From NCBI GenBank assembly GCA_050955105.1, contig JBPBQZ010000001.1:37857-101856 (forward strand): DNA of 64,000 nucleotides, given 5' to 3'. Within the stretch, counting starts at the first letter, position 1, and each line of letters starts with the position of its first letter. The position numbers and the translations under genes are program-made. Below the pieces are notes generated by a model. It saw nothing but the letters and a program-made list of their open reading frames with translations. It was not told the DNA's origin and searched no databases. Below are positions 16,803 through 24,975 of this stretch, in pieces. This DNA comes from JBPBQZ01 sp050955105 (GTDB lineage Bacteria > Pseudomonadota > Gammaproteobacteria > Burkholderiales > Burkholderiaceae).

Positions 16803-18037
16803 GCTTCGGCCTGCCAGGCGACCCAGGCATCGGCCACACCGCATCGCTGCGCCAGCGCCGCCATGTCAACCGGCAGCGGCGCCTGGTTGGACACCAGTTG
16901 ACCGCTGACCGGATCGAGATAGCCGAGCCGCCAGGCGTGCAGGGCCTGGCGCTCGAAAGCCGTCATGCCAGCGGCAGCCGGTGCGCTGGCACCGCCGTAC
17001 AGCTTGTCGCCGATCAGCGGGTGTCCGATGTGACGACAATGCACGCGTATCTGATGCGTGCGTCCAGTATCGAGCTCGCATTCGAGCAAGGCCATGGCGC
17101 GGCCATCGAGCAGCCCGCGCGCCAGCGTACGGAAATGCGTGCGCGCCGGTTTGGACGGCCCGTCTGTCACCACCGCCATGCGCAATCGATCGCGCGGATC
17201 GCGGCCGATCGGCGCGTCGATCGTGCCCTGCGCCGGCGGCTGACCCCACACCAGCGCCGCATAGCGACGCTTCACCGTGCGCGCCTGCAACTGCCGCACC
17301 AGATCGGTTTGCGCGGCCAAGGTCCGCGCGACCACCATCAGACCACTGGTGTATTTGTCGAGCCGATGCACGATGCCGGCGCGCGGCAAAGCCCCCGCCG
17401 CATCGCCATAGCGATACAAGACGCCGTTGAGCAAGGTGCCCGACCAGTTGCCCGCGGCCGGATGCACGACCAGGCCTGCCGGCTTGTCGATAACCACTGC
17501 CGCGTCGTTTTCGAATACGATCGGCAACAGCACCGCTTCGGCGCGAAACGCCAAGGTCTCGGGCGCGGCCTGCGGTTCGATGACGACCTGCGCACCCGGG
17601 CGCGCTGGATCGCGCAGCCGCGGCAACTGCCCGTCGACCGTTACGCGGCCAGCTTCGAGCCAGGTGGCAAGACGGCTGCGCGAGTACGCAGGAAACAATT
17701 GCGCAAGCGCTTTGTCGAGACGTTCGCCGGCCAGGTTCATGGGCATCGACGCGATCAAAGGCGCCGGTGCGAAGGGGGCTCGATGCGCTTCGGCGAGACC
17801 CGCGCCGGCTGCTCCATCGAGGCGTGCTGCATCCCTCGCGGCGGCGCTATTTTCCGCGCCGGCCGCGGGCACCGTATCGACCTCATCGTCGATGCTCTGA
17901 GGCCATACGTCGTCCGCATCGTCGAGGGCGTCGACGTCGGTGGAAGGGTCGGGAAAGCGGGTCAATGCGTAATCCTGTGCGCCACTGCCGGCGCGCCTGC
18001 GGCTTCGGCTATAATCGGCGTCCGTAAATGGGTTCAT
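16799..18037 (-). CDS. rluD: 23S rRNA pseudouridine synthase RluD
   Basis: Makes pseudouridines in helix 69 of 23S rRNA (positions 1911, 1915 and 1917 in E. coli). An N-terminal Asp/Ala-rich extension of about 95 residues precedes the S4 domain (GERLDKALAQLFPAYSRSRL) and the catalytic domain (VIDKPAGLVVHPAAGN; IVHRLDKYTSGL; TGRTHQIRVH). The catalytic Asp of HRLD is present, but the second Asp of the usual HRLDKDTSG is Tyr here. The start at 18037 is a choice between two Met codons; 18061 would overlap the divergent bamD gene. Confidence 0.92.
   Translation of the reverse strand: MNPFTDADYSRSRRRAGSGAQDYALTRFPDPSTDVDALDDADDVWPQSIDDEVDTVPAAGAENSAAARDAARLDGAAGAGLAEAHRAPFAPAPLIASMPMNLAGERLDKALAQLFPAYSRSRLATWLEAGRVTVDGQLPRLRDPARPGAQVVIEPQAAPETLAFRAEAVLLPIVFENDAAVVIDKPAGLVVHPAAGNWSGTLLNGVLYRYGDAAGALPRAGIVHRLDKYTSGLMVVARTLAAQTDLVRQLQARTVKRRYAALVWGQPPAQGTIDAPIGRDPRDRLRMAVVTDGPSKPARTHFRTLARGLLDGRAMALLECELDTGRTHQIRVHCRHIGHPLIGDKLYGGASAPAAAGMTAFERQALHAWRLGYLDPVSGQLVSNQAPLPVDMAALAQRCGVADAWVAWQAEA
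18010..18015 (+). promoter_or_regulatory. Putative -10 box for bamD
   Basis: A consensus TATAAT lies 40 bp upstream of the bamD start, inside the first codons of the divergent rluD gene. No good -35 is seen at 16-18 bp spacing, so the promoter may be weak or activator-dependent. Confidence 0.45.
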
Positions 18038-18055
18038 CGAGACGTAGGCCGCCAA

Positions 18056-18868
18056 ATGCAAGCCTTGAACATTGTGAAGTTCGCGGTAATCGCCGCCGCT
18101 GTATCGGTTGCTGCGGGGTGTGGCGGTCTGCCGGAAAAAAACGACGAGACCGCGACCTGGAATAACAACAAATTATACGCGGAGGCCAAAGAGGCGCTGG
18201 ACGGTAACGACTATTCCAAATGTGCGAAATATTTCGAACGCCTGGAAGGTCGTGATCCATTCGGCCCCTTTGCCCAACAGGCGCAGATCAACGTCGCCTA
18301 CTGCAATTGGAAAGACAATGAAACCGCCGCCGCCGAACAAGGTATCGACCGTTTCATCAAGCTGCACCCCGATCACCCGAGCATCGATTACGCCTATTAC
18401 CTGAAGGGTTTGATCGATTTCAACGACGATCTGGGATTGTTCGGCCGCTTCAGCGGACAAGACCTGTCCGATCGGGATCCAAAGGCGCTGCGCGACTCCT
18501 ACGATTCGTTCAAGATCGTGGTCGATCGCTATCCGCAAAGCAAGTTCGCGCCCGATTCGGCGCAACGCATGCGCTATATCGTCAACGCGCTGGCCAAGCA
18601 CGAAGTGCACGCGGCCGAGTATTACCAAAGGCGCGGCGCCTACGTTGCGGCGATCAATCGCGCGCAGATGGCCTTGAAGGATTACCAGGGTGCGCCGGCC
18701 ACCGAAGATGCGTTGCAAGTGATGGTGCAGTCTTACCAGGCATTGGGCCAGCAGCAGTTGGCCGATGACACGCGTCGCGTGATGGCGTCGACCTTCCCCG
18801 ACAGCCCCTATCTGACCGGCCGTTCGCGCAACCGCGCTCCCGATCGGCACTGGTGGCAGCTCTGGTAG
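18056..18868 (+). CDS. bamD: Outer membrane assembly lipoprotein BamD
   Basis: Essential TPR lipoprotein of the beta-barrel assembly machine, anchored in the inner leaflet of the outer membrane. The 270 residues begin with a short signal (NIVKFAVIAAAVSVAAGCGG) and a lipobox-like AAGC at Cys20 (Ala instead of Leu at -3). About five TPR helices follow, including LYAEAKEALDGNDYSKCAKYFERLEGRDPFGPFA-type repeats (read as separate short motifs YAEAKEAL and PFGPFAQQAQ). The length is normal. bamB of the same complex lies 18 kb away in this window. The transcript probably ends at the hairpin at 18890. Confidence 0.93.
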   Translation: MQALNIVKFAVIAAAVSVAAGCGGLPEKNDETATWNNNKLYAEAKEALDGNDYSKCAKYFERLEGRDPFGPFAQQAQINVAYCNWKDNETAAAEQGIDRFIKLHPDHPSIDYAYYLKGLIDFNDDLGLFGRFSGQDLSDRDPKALRDSYDSFKIVVDRYPQSKFAPDSAQRMRYIVNALAKHEVHAAEYYQRRGAYVAAINRAQMALKDYQGAPATEDALQVMVQSYQALGQQQLADDTRRVMASTFPDSPYLTGRSRNRAPDRHWWQLW

Positions 18869-18889
18869 TCGTATCCCGGTAGTCGAGTC

Positions 18890-18924
18890 GGGCAGGCCCA
18901 TCGCCTGCCCGTTCGCATTCTTTT
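18890..18924. terminator. Hairpin terminator between bamD and the DinG-like gene
   Basis: A perfect 8-bp stem, GGGCAGGC/GCCTGCCC (18890-18897 and 18903-18910), has a 5-nt loop and a T-rich stretch beginning about 6 nt later. It sits between two convergent genes. The delayed T-run makes it less than canonical. Confidence 0.5.
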
Positions 18925-18970
18925 ATCCTGCCCCTCCGGCCGATTCTCGCGCCTAGCGTCGACACGGCAG

Positions 18971-21229
18971 CTACGATGCGTCGTCCTGCTGCTCGTCCAT
19001 CTGTTTTTGCTGCAGGAAGGCCGTTGCAAACGCCTCGTCGCGCGTACGCGTAAAGGGTGGCAGGCTTTGCCACATGCGGCGTCCGTACGGTTTTTCCACG
19101 ATGCGTGCGTCGCAGATCATCAACACGCCACGATCGGTCTCCGCACGAATCAGTCGTCCCGCGCCCTGCTTGAGCGAAATCACCGCCTGCGGTACTTGAT
19201 GCACCGCGAATGGACTCAAGCCCTGCCGGTTCAGCGCATCGAGGCGTGCGGCAAGCACCGGGTCGTCGGGCGGCGCGAACGGCAGTTTGTCGATGACGAC
19301 CAGCGACAAGGCGTCGCCACGCACATCCACGCCTTCCCAAAAGCTTTGTGAACCCACCAGGATGGCATTGCCAGCCGTGCGAAAACGTTCGAGCAGTTCG
19401 GTGCGGCTCACTTGCCCCTGCACCAGCAGCGGATAAGACCACCCCTTCTCAGCGATCGTCTCGCGCAGCAAAGCGGCCATGCGTTCGACCGAGCGCAGCG
19501 TCGTGCAGAGAATGAAAGCGCGACCGCCCGACGCTTCGATCAGCGGCAATGCCGCGCGAAAGGCCGCCTCGACAAAAGCCGGCGACGCTGGCGCCGGCAG
19601 ATTGCGCGGCACATAAAGCAAGGCCTGCCGCGGATAATCGAAGGGGCTGGGCAGCGTCATCGAGCGGCTGGCGTCGAGGCCCATCTGGGCCGCGTAATGG
19701 GTGAAATCACTTTTCACAGCCAAGGTGGCGGAAGTGAAAATCCAGGCACGCGGCGCACCCGCGCGCTGCTTGGCGAAGATCGGCGCGATCGACAGCGGTG
19801 TCTGGTGCAACTGCACGGCGTGCGAGAAGACCTCGATCCAGCGCACCGTTTGCGGCGCCGCGCCCAGCTCCGCGCCTTTGGACGCCGGCGCGGCTTTGTC
19901 CTTGTACCGGTCAGCGGCCGGCGCCGCTGCAGGTATCGCACCGGCGCTTGGCGCCGGCACTTCCAAAGGCTTCGCCTCACGCCAGCGCGTCAGGCTGTCG
20001 GCCAGTTCATGCACACGCCTCAGACAAGCTGCCAGGGATTCGGCGCGCTCGGCCTGCGAGGCCAATGCGGCACGCACCGCCTCCAGCTGTTCCGACAAGG
20101 CATCGAGCGCGTCGAACAGCGGATGGTCGTCGCCCAGTTGCGCACTCGCGAGCTTGAGACCTTCTTGCGGAAACACCAGCCGCAGGTCGCGCGTCGTACG
20201 TTCGAGCGAGCCGTGCAGGCTAAGCCAGTCGACCGCTTCGCGCGCATGCAGCAGCCCTTCGGCCAGCATGTCGCGCGCGAGTTCGAGCAATTGACCGGTA
20301 GAGACGGTCTCGCCGAAGAATAGCGTCGCGGTATCGGGCAACTGGTGCGCTTCGTCGAAGATGATGGTGTTGGCGCTCGGCAGCAGCTCGGCCATGCCGG
20401 TGTCGCGCAACATGATGTCGGCGAAAAACAGATGGTGATTCACCACGACGATATCGGCCTGCTGCGCGGCACGGCGCGCTTGCATGACGAAGCAATCCTG
20501 GTAATGCGGGCACTCTTGTCCCAGGCAATTTTCGCGCGTCGACGTAACCATCGTCCAGGCGGCGGCGTTTTCCGGCACCGTGGCCAGCTCCGCCTTGTCG
20601 CCGGTACGCGTGATCTTCGCGAAGCGCACGATTTCGCGCAGATGGGCGGCGTCTTGCCGCGAGGCCATGCGCGCACCCTCGGCGCTGCGCTCCAGGTAGT
20701 AGTGGCACAGGTAATTCGCGCGGCCTTTCAGCATTGCCGCGGACACCGGAGCGCCCAGCGCATCGCGCACCGTAGGCAAGTCACGGTTGTAAAGCTGGTC
20801 TTGCAGATGCTTGGTACCGGTTGAAATGATGACCTTGCCGCCCCACAGCATTGCCGGCACCAGGTAGGCGAAGGTCTTGCCAGTGCCGGTGCCAGCCTCG
20901 ACGATCAGGGTGTTGTCCGACGCGCGCTCCGGCGTGGCGGTAAAGGCGTTTTCAGCATCGGGCGCGCGACCGGCAGCCTGCATCGCCGCCGCCACCGCTT
21001 GCGCCATCTGCTGTTGCGAAGCGCGTGAATGGAAACCGGGCACGCGTCGCGCAAGCGACCCGCCCGCTGCGAACACTTGCTCGAGTTCGGCGGCACGTGC
21101 TGGGTCCAGCGGCGGCCCGGCGAAGCTGTTGGGCCGCGCGCCGGCCACGGCGGCCGCGGCACCAGTCGGCACGCCGGCGGCGGGCTCCAGCGGCGGTGTG
21201 ACAGAACCGGGCAAGGTCGGGGCGTTCAT
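18971..21229 (-). CDS. ATP-dependent DNA helicase, DinG/YoaA (XPD-like) family
   Basis: Superfamily-2 5'-3' helicase with an Fe-S cluster, implicated in resolving replication or transcription blocks. The 752 residues show EAGTGTGKTFAYLVPAML (Walker A, about 111-128), cysteines in YLCHYYLER and CLGQECPHYQDCF that fit the Fe-S domain, DEAH (IIFDEAHQLP), and the C-terminal motifs GSQSFWEGVDVRG and QGAGRLIRAETDRG. The ATG at 21229 is preferred over 21286. An Ala/Pro-rich N-terminal leader of about 85 residues precedes the core. The unrecognised envelope-protein gene lies 13 bp upstream on the same strand. Confidence 0.92.
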   Translation of the reverse strand: MNAPTLPGSVTPPLEPAAGVPTGAAAAVAGARPNSFAGPPLDPARAAELEQVFAAGGSLARRVPGFHSRASQQQMAQAVAAAMQAAGRAPDAENAFTATPERASDNTLIVEAGTGTGKTFAYLVPAMLWGGKVIISTGTKHLQDQLYNRDLPTVRDALGAPVSAAMLKGRANYLCHYYLERSAEGARMASRQDAAHLREIVRFAKITRTGDKAELATVPENAAAWTMVTSTRENCLGQECPHYQDCFVMQARRAAQQADIVVVNHHLFFADIMLRDTGMAELLPSANTIIFDEAHQLPDTATLFFGETVSTGQLLELARDMLAEGLLHAREAVDWLSLHGSLERTTRDLRLVFPQEGLKLASAQLGDDHPLFDALDALSEQLEAVRAALASQAERAESLAACLRRVHELADSLTRWREAKPLEVPAPSAGAIPAAAPAADRYKDKAAPASKGAELGAAPQTVRWIEVFSHAVQLHQTPLSIAPIFAKQRAGAPRAWIFTSATLAVKSDFTHYAAQMGLDASRSMTLPSPFDYPRQALLYVPRNLPAPASPAFVEAAFRAALPLIEASGGRAFILCTTLRSVERMAALLRETIAEKGWSYPLLVQGQVSRTELLERFRTAGNAILVGSQSFWEGVDVRGDALSLVVIDKLPFAPPDDPVLAARLDALNRQGLSPFAVHQVPQAVISLKQGAGRLIRAETDRGVLMICDARIVEKPYGRRMWQSLPPFTRTRDEAFATAFLQQKQMDEQQDDAS

Positions 21230-21242
21230 CGCTGGATAGAAA

Positions 21243-22145
21243 TCAGTGGGCAGCCGGCGCGACGGCTGGCGCGCTTGCCGGGGCATTGGCAGCCGCGCGT
21301 GCGCGCGCTTTGGCGCGACGCGCTTCGACGCTCTGCGCGTGCGTCCGGGCAGCGAGTTGCTTGGCCTGGTAGCTGGCTACATTCTCTTGGCGTTTTGCGG
21401 CATCGGCCGCCGCCTGGCGCTGCGCGTCATCCAGCCGCTTCTGGTAGTCCGCCTGCTTTTGCCCATAGGCGGCAGCGTTTTGCGCGCGCAGGCCGGCGTC
21501 GTTGCCACGCTGCGCCGCCTGTGTTGCATATTGCTGCTGCTTTTGCGTGAACGCGGCAGCATTCTCGCGATCGGCTTGCGCGCGTTGCGGCGCATTGGCG
21601 TCACGTTGCGCTTGCGCCAGCGCATTGCGCCGGTCGCGTTCCTGCGCATTTGCCGCACGTTCCTCAGCCGACAGCACAAGCTGCTCGGCGCGGATCTTCG
21701 CCTGCTCGTCACGCATCACATCGCGAGCCTTGTCCAGGCACTTGTTGACGAAGAATTTCGAATAGCAATTGTGCTGCGCCGTCTGGTAACGATCGTCGTT
21801 CGTTTGGCTGCGGTCGTCGAGCACTTTCTGCCGCGGGCCAAAACCAGCATTGCGCGCAGAACTTGGCGAGCTTGTGGCGGCCTGGTCCGATGCGGATGAA
21901 GCCGACGCGGATGGGGCCGATGCGGATGGGGCCGATGCGGATGGGGCCGATGCGGTTGGGTCCGCTGCGGTTGGGTCCGATGCGGTTGGGTCCGATGCGG
22001 TTGGCGCTGATGCGGATCGATCCAGCGTGGCCTGAGCAGGCGCTTGAGCCACTGCTGCGCCCGACAGCATCAAGCCACCTACCAAGGCCGCCACGCCCAG
22101 CGAGCTGCCGAGCACGGCTCGTCGTGCGCGCGCCGCAGCAGCCAC
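21243..22145 (-). CDS. Unrecognised exported Ala/Gln-rich protein with pentapeptide repeats
   Basis: I do not recognise a named family. Read from the GTG at 22145, the protein has 300 residues and a textbook signal peptide: basic RARR, a hydrophobic core, and cleavage after AAVAQA near residue 35. Then come nine ASxPx-type pentapeptides (about residues 41-86), a short motif HNCYSKFFVNKCLDKARD with the only two mature cysteines (about 124-141), and a long charged Gln/Ala/Arg helix (predicted coiled coil) ending in AP-rich sequence. An upstream ATG at 22283 would bury the signal in a 46-residue leader. The gene precedes the DinG-like helicase by 13 bp. Confidence 0.6.
   Translation of the reverse strand: MAAAARARRAVLGSSLGVAALVGGLMLSGAAVAQAPAQATLDRSASAPTASDPTASDPTAADPTASAPSASAPSASAPSASASSASDQAATSSPSSARNAGFGPRQKVLDDRSQTNDDRYQTAQHNCYSKFFVNKCLDKARDVMRDEQAKIRAEQLVLSAEERAANAQERDRRNALAQAQRDANAPQRAQADRENAAAFTQKQQQYATQAAQRGNDAGLRAQNAAAYGQKQADYQKRLDDAQRQAAADAAKRQENVASYQAKQLAARTHAQSVEARRAKARARAAANAPASAPAVAPAAH
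21889..22023. repeat. Nine 15-bp tandem repeats
   Basis: Units of the form GATGCGGATGGGGCC or GATGCGGTTGGGTCC repeat nine times without gaps, three nearly identical in each of two variants. On the minus strand they encode ASAPS/ASDPT pentapeptides in frame, so changes in copy number would lengthen or shorten the exported protein without a frameshift. Confidence 0.9.
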
Positions 22146-22289
22146 GTGCTGCGTGGTCGGTGCGATCCAGATAGACGGGCGCCCGCGCGCCCAAAATCCG
22201 GGCGCTTTCACGCATGAAAGAACGAACGATCGGGCGACAGAAGCAGCCGGTGCGAAGAGCGGCAAAAGGGGGCGGCGTAGCATCGCGAG

Positions 22290-22298
22290 ATTCTAACA
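22290..22298 (-). promoter_or_regulatory. Extended -10 promoter for the exported-protein/DinG-like operon
   Basis: TGTTAGAAT (extended -10, TGn plus TAGAAT) reads toward the minus strand. Transcription would start near 22283, exactly at the first possible ATG, which favours a start codon further downstream (GTG at 22145). The same nonamer lies upstream of ffs. The 331 bp from 22146 to 22476 hold this site and the tex leader and no other gene. Confidence 0.45.
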
Positions 22299-22395
22299 TC
22301 GGCACGCGTGCCGCCAGCGACGTCCGCCATCGCCAATACCCGGTGCCAGGACACACATGCCGTGTCGGCCGGCCTTCAGGGCGGCTGCGCGTTTA

Positions 22396-22404
22396 TGGCA
22401 AAAT
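22396..22404 (+). promoter_or_regulatory. Possible extended -10 promoter for tex
   Basis: TGGCAAAAT (TGn plus CAAAAT) lies 73 bp before the tex ATG. It resembles TGGCATAAT upstream of rpmE. No convincing -35 is present. Confidence 0.3.
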
Positions 22405-22476
22405 GCCCCGCTCATCGCAGCACCGCCTGCCCTCGCCTCTTTCAACCACCCGGGCGCCAACACGCGTCCGCAGCTC

Positions 22477-24813
22477 ATGCAAAACGTCGCACTCAAGATC
22501 GTTCAACGCATTGCCAGCGACCTGTCGGTTCAAGCCCGGCAAGTCGCCGCCGCAGTGGAATTGCTCGACGCCGGTTCCACGGTCCCGTTTATCGCCCGCT
22601 ACCGCAAGGAAGCCACCGGCAATCTCGACGATACGCAACTGCGTAACCTCGAAGAACGCCTGCACTATTTGCGCGAACTCGAAGAGCGCCGCGCCGCCAT
22701 CCTGCAAAGCATCGATGAGCAAGGCAAGCTCGACGACACCTTGCGCGCCGCGCTCGAAGCCGCCGACAGCAAACAGGTGCTGGAAGATCTGTATCTGCCC
22801 TTCAAACCCAAGCGCCGCACACGTGCGCAAATTGCCCGCGAAGCCGGCTTGGAGCCGCTGGCCCTGGCGCTGCTCGCCGACCCCACGCTCGACCCGGCTA
22901 CCGCCGCTGCGCCTTACGTCGATGCGGACAAAGGCGTCGCCGATGTCAAAGCCGCGCTCGACGGCGCACGCGACATTCTTTCCGAGAAATTTGGCGAAAG
23001 TGCCGAACTGCTGGGCGCCTTGCGTGAAGACCTATGGCGTCGCGGCATCGTCGCCTCGGCGGTGGTCGCCGGGCATGAGCAGGATGAAGGCGAGAAATTC
23101 CGCGACTACTATGCCTACTCGGAAGCCATCCATGCCATCCCCTCGCATCGGGCGCTCGCGTTGTTTCGCGCGCGTCAATTAGGTGTGGTGCAACTGAAAC
23201 TCGGCCTGGGCGAAGCGCTCGATGCGCAGTCGCCGCATCCCGGCGAATTGGCCATCGCCGCGCAATTCAATATACGCGCGTCCCAGGGGCGTCCCGCCGA
23301 CAAGTGGCTGGGCGACGTCTGCCGCTGGTGCTGGCGCGTGAAGATTCAGCCCTATCTGGAAAACGAATTGCTGGGCCGCCTGCGCGACGACGCCGAGCAC
23401 GAGGCGATCCGCGTGTTCGCCCGCAACCTGAAAGATCTGCTGCTGGCCGCGCCGGCTGGCCCGAAGGCTGTGATCGGCCTCGATCCTGGGCTGCGTACTG
23501 GCGTTAAAGTGGCCGTGGTCGATCGCACCGGCAAAGTGCTGGGCACCGACACCATCTATCCGCACGAGCCGCGCCGCGATTGGGATGGCTCGCTGGCACG
23601 CCTGGCCAAGCTGGCCGCCGCCACCCGGGCCGAACTCATCAGCATCGGCAACGGTACCGCTTCGCGCGAAACCGACCGGCTGGCAAGCGAGTTGATGCGC
23701 AAGCATCCCGAGTTGGGCTTGCAGAAGATCGTCGTCTCCGAAGCGGGTGCCTCGATCTATTCCGCTTCCGAACTCGCCGCGCGCGAGTTTCCCGATCTCG
23801 ACGTGACGCTGCGCGGCGCCGTGTCGATTGCGCGACGGCTGCAAGATCCATTGGCCGAATTGGTCAAGATCGAGCCCAAGGCTATTGGTGTGGGCCAATA
23901 TCAACACGACGTGAACCAGCGCGAACTGGCACGCTCGCTCGATGCGGTGGTGGAAGATTGCGTGAATGCGGTGGGTGTCGACTTGAATACCGCCTCGGTC
24001 GCCTTGCTCGCACGCGTCTCGGGACTGAACGGCACGCTGGCGCGCAATATCGTCGAGCACCGCGATGCGCACGGCCCGTTCGTATCACGCGAAGCATTGC
24101 GCAAGGTGCCGCGGCTCGGCGACAAAACCTTCGAGCAGGCTGCCGGCTTTCTGCGCGTGAATGACGGCAGCAATCCGCTCGATCGCTCGGCCGTGCATCC
24201 GGAAGCCTACCCGGTGGTGCAGCGCATCCTCGACAAGATCAACAAAAGCGCAAGCGAGGTATTGGGTCAGCGCGAAGCGCTTGGCGGCCTGTCGCCGGCG
24301 CAGTTCGTCGATGATCGCTTCGGTCTGCCGACCATTGTCGACATTCTCGCCGAACTGGAAAAACCCGGTCGCGATCCGCGTCCGGAGTTCCGCACCGCAA
24401 CGTTTGGCGAAGGCATCGAGTCACTCAAAGACCTGACCCCCGGCATGATCCTCGAAGGCGTGGTGACTAACGTTGCCGCGTTCGGCGCCTTTGTCGATAT
24501 CGGCGTCCATCAGGATGGCCTGGTGCACGTATCGGCGATGTCCAAGCGCTTTATTAAAGATCCGCACGAAATCGTCAAGGCTGGTGAGGTCGTCAAAGTC
24601 AAAGTGCTGGAAGTCGACCAGAAGCGGCAACGCGTCGCGTTGACGATGCGACTCGACGATGAGCCGGGCGTGGCGGGCGGCGCGCCCTCTACAGACGGCA
24701 GGCGTTCTACCGAACCGCGCCATCAACGCAGCAGCGAGCGCGGCGGTCGCACGCCCGAACCCGCCGGCCAAAGCGCGCTGGCAGCGGCTTTTGCCAAAGC
24801 AAAGGGACGTTAA
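22477..24813 (+). CDS. tex: Tex-family S1 RNA-binding protein
   Basis: Tex is a multidomain nucleic-acid-binding protein, related to eukaryotic Spt6, that affects transcription and virulence-gene expression. The 778 residues contain the N-terminal helical domain, the YqgF/RuvX-like fold (VIGLDPGLRTGVKVAVVD, about residue 332), the double helix-hairpin-helix region (DLNTASVALLARVSGL and KVPRLGDKTFEQAAGFLRV, about 505-570), and a C-terminal S1 domain (GMILEGVVTNVAAFGAFVDI, about 656). A short basic tail follows. The ATG at 22477 matches the family start LKIVQRIA. A strong terminator follows at 24917. Confidence 0.96.
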   Translation: MQNVALKIVQRIASDLSVQARQVAAAVELLDAGSTVPFIARYRKEATGNLDDTQLRNLEERLHYLRELEERRAAILQSIDEQGKLDDTLRAALEAADSKQVLEDLYLPFKPKRRTRAQIAREAGLEPLALALLADPTLDPATAAAPYVDADKGVADVKAALDGARDILSEKFGESAELLGALREDLWRRGIVASAVVAGHEQDEGEKFRDYYAYSEAIHAIPSHRALALFRARQLGVVQLKLGLGEALDAQSPHPGELAIAAQFNIRASQGRPADKWLGDVCRWCWRVKIQPYLENELLGRLRDDAEHEAIRVFARNLKDLLLAAPAGPKAVIGLDPGLRTGVKVAVVDRTGKVLGTDTIYPHEPRRDWDGSLARLAKLAAATRAELISIGNGTASRETDRLASELMRKHPELGLQKIVVSEAGASIYSASELAAREFPDLDVTLRGAVSIARRLQDPLAELVKIEPKAIGVGQYQHDVNQRELARSLDAVVEDCVNAVGVDLNTASVALLARVSGLNGTLARNIVEHRDAHGPFVSREALRKVPRLGDKTFEQAAGFLRVNDGSNPLDRSAVHPEAYPVVQRILDKINKSASEVLGQREALGGLSPAQFVDDRFGLPTIVDILAELEKPGRDPRPEFRTATFGEGIESLKDLTPGMILEGVVTNVAAFGAFVDIGVHQDGLVHVSAMSKRFIKDPHEIVKAGEVVKVKVLEVDQKRQRVALTMRLDDEPGVAGGAPSTDGRRSTEPRHQRSSERGGRTPEPAGQSALAAAFAKAKGR

Positions 24814-24916
24814 AAAAGGAGCCGCTGAAAATACGCGGCCTGACAGGCTGCTGATATGCGCGCCTCGTCAAACAGGCATCGAAGCGAGAGCCAGTCTCTC
24901 GCGCACGCGCAGCCAA

Positions 24917-24953
24917 AGAAAAAAGCCGACTTTTTCGAGTCGGCTTTTTTTGT
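24917..24953. terminator. Bidirectional intrinsic terminator between tex and kup
   Basis: The arms AGCCGACT (24924-24931) and AGTCGGCT (24938-24945) enclose a 6-nt loop, with an A-run on the left and T7 on the right. It can stop both convergent transcripts. Confidence 0.93.
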
Positions 24954-24975
24954 TAAGCGTGGGCTGAATTCCCAG

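Noticed and set aside
16898..18055. Upstream extension of the bamD frame across rluD
   Set aside because: BamD starts with its lipoprotein signal at 18056; the extension is antisense to rluD.
21889..22023. Possible CRISPR array or iteron origin
   Set aside because: The units are contiguous, in frame with a protein, and lack spacers, a Rep gene or DnaA boxes.
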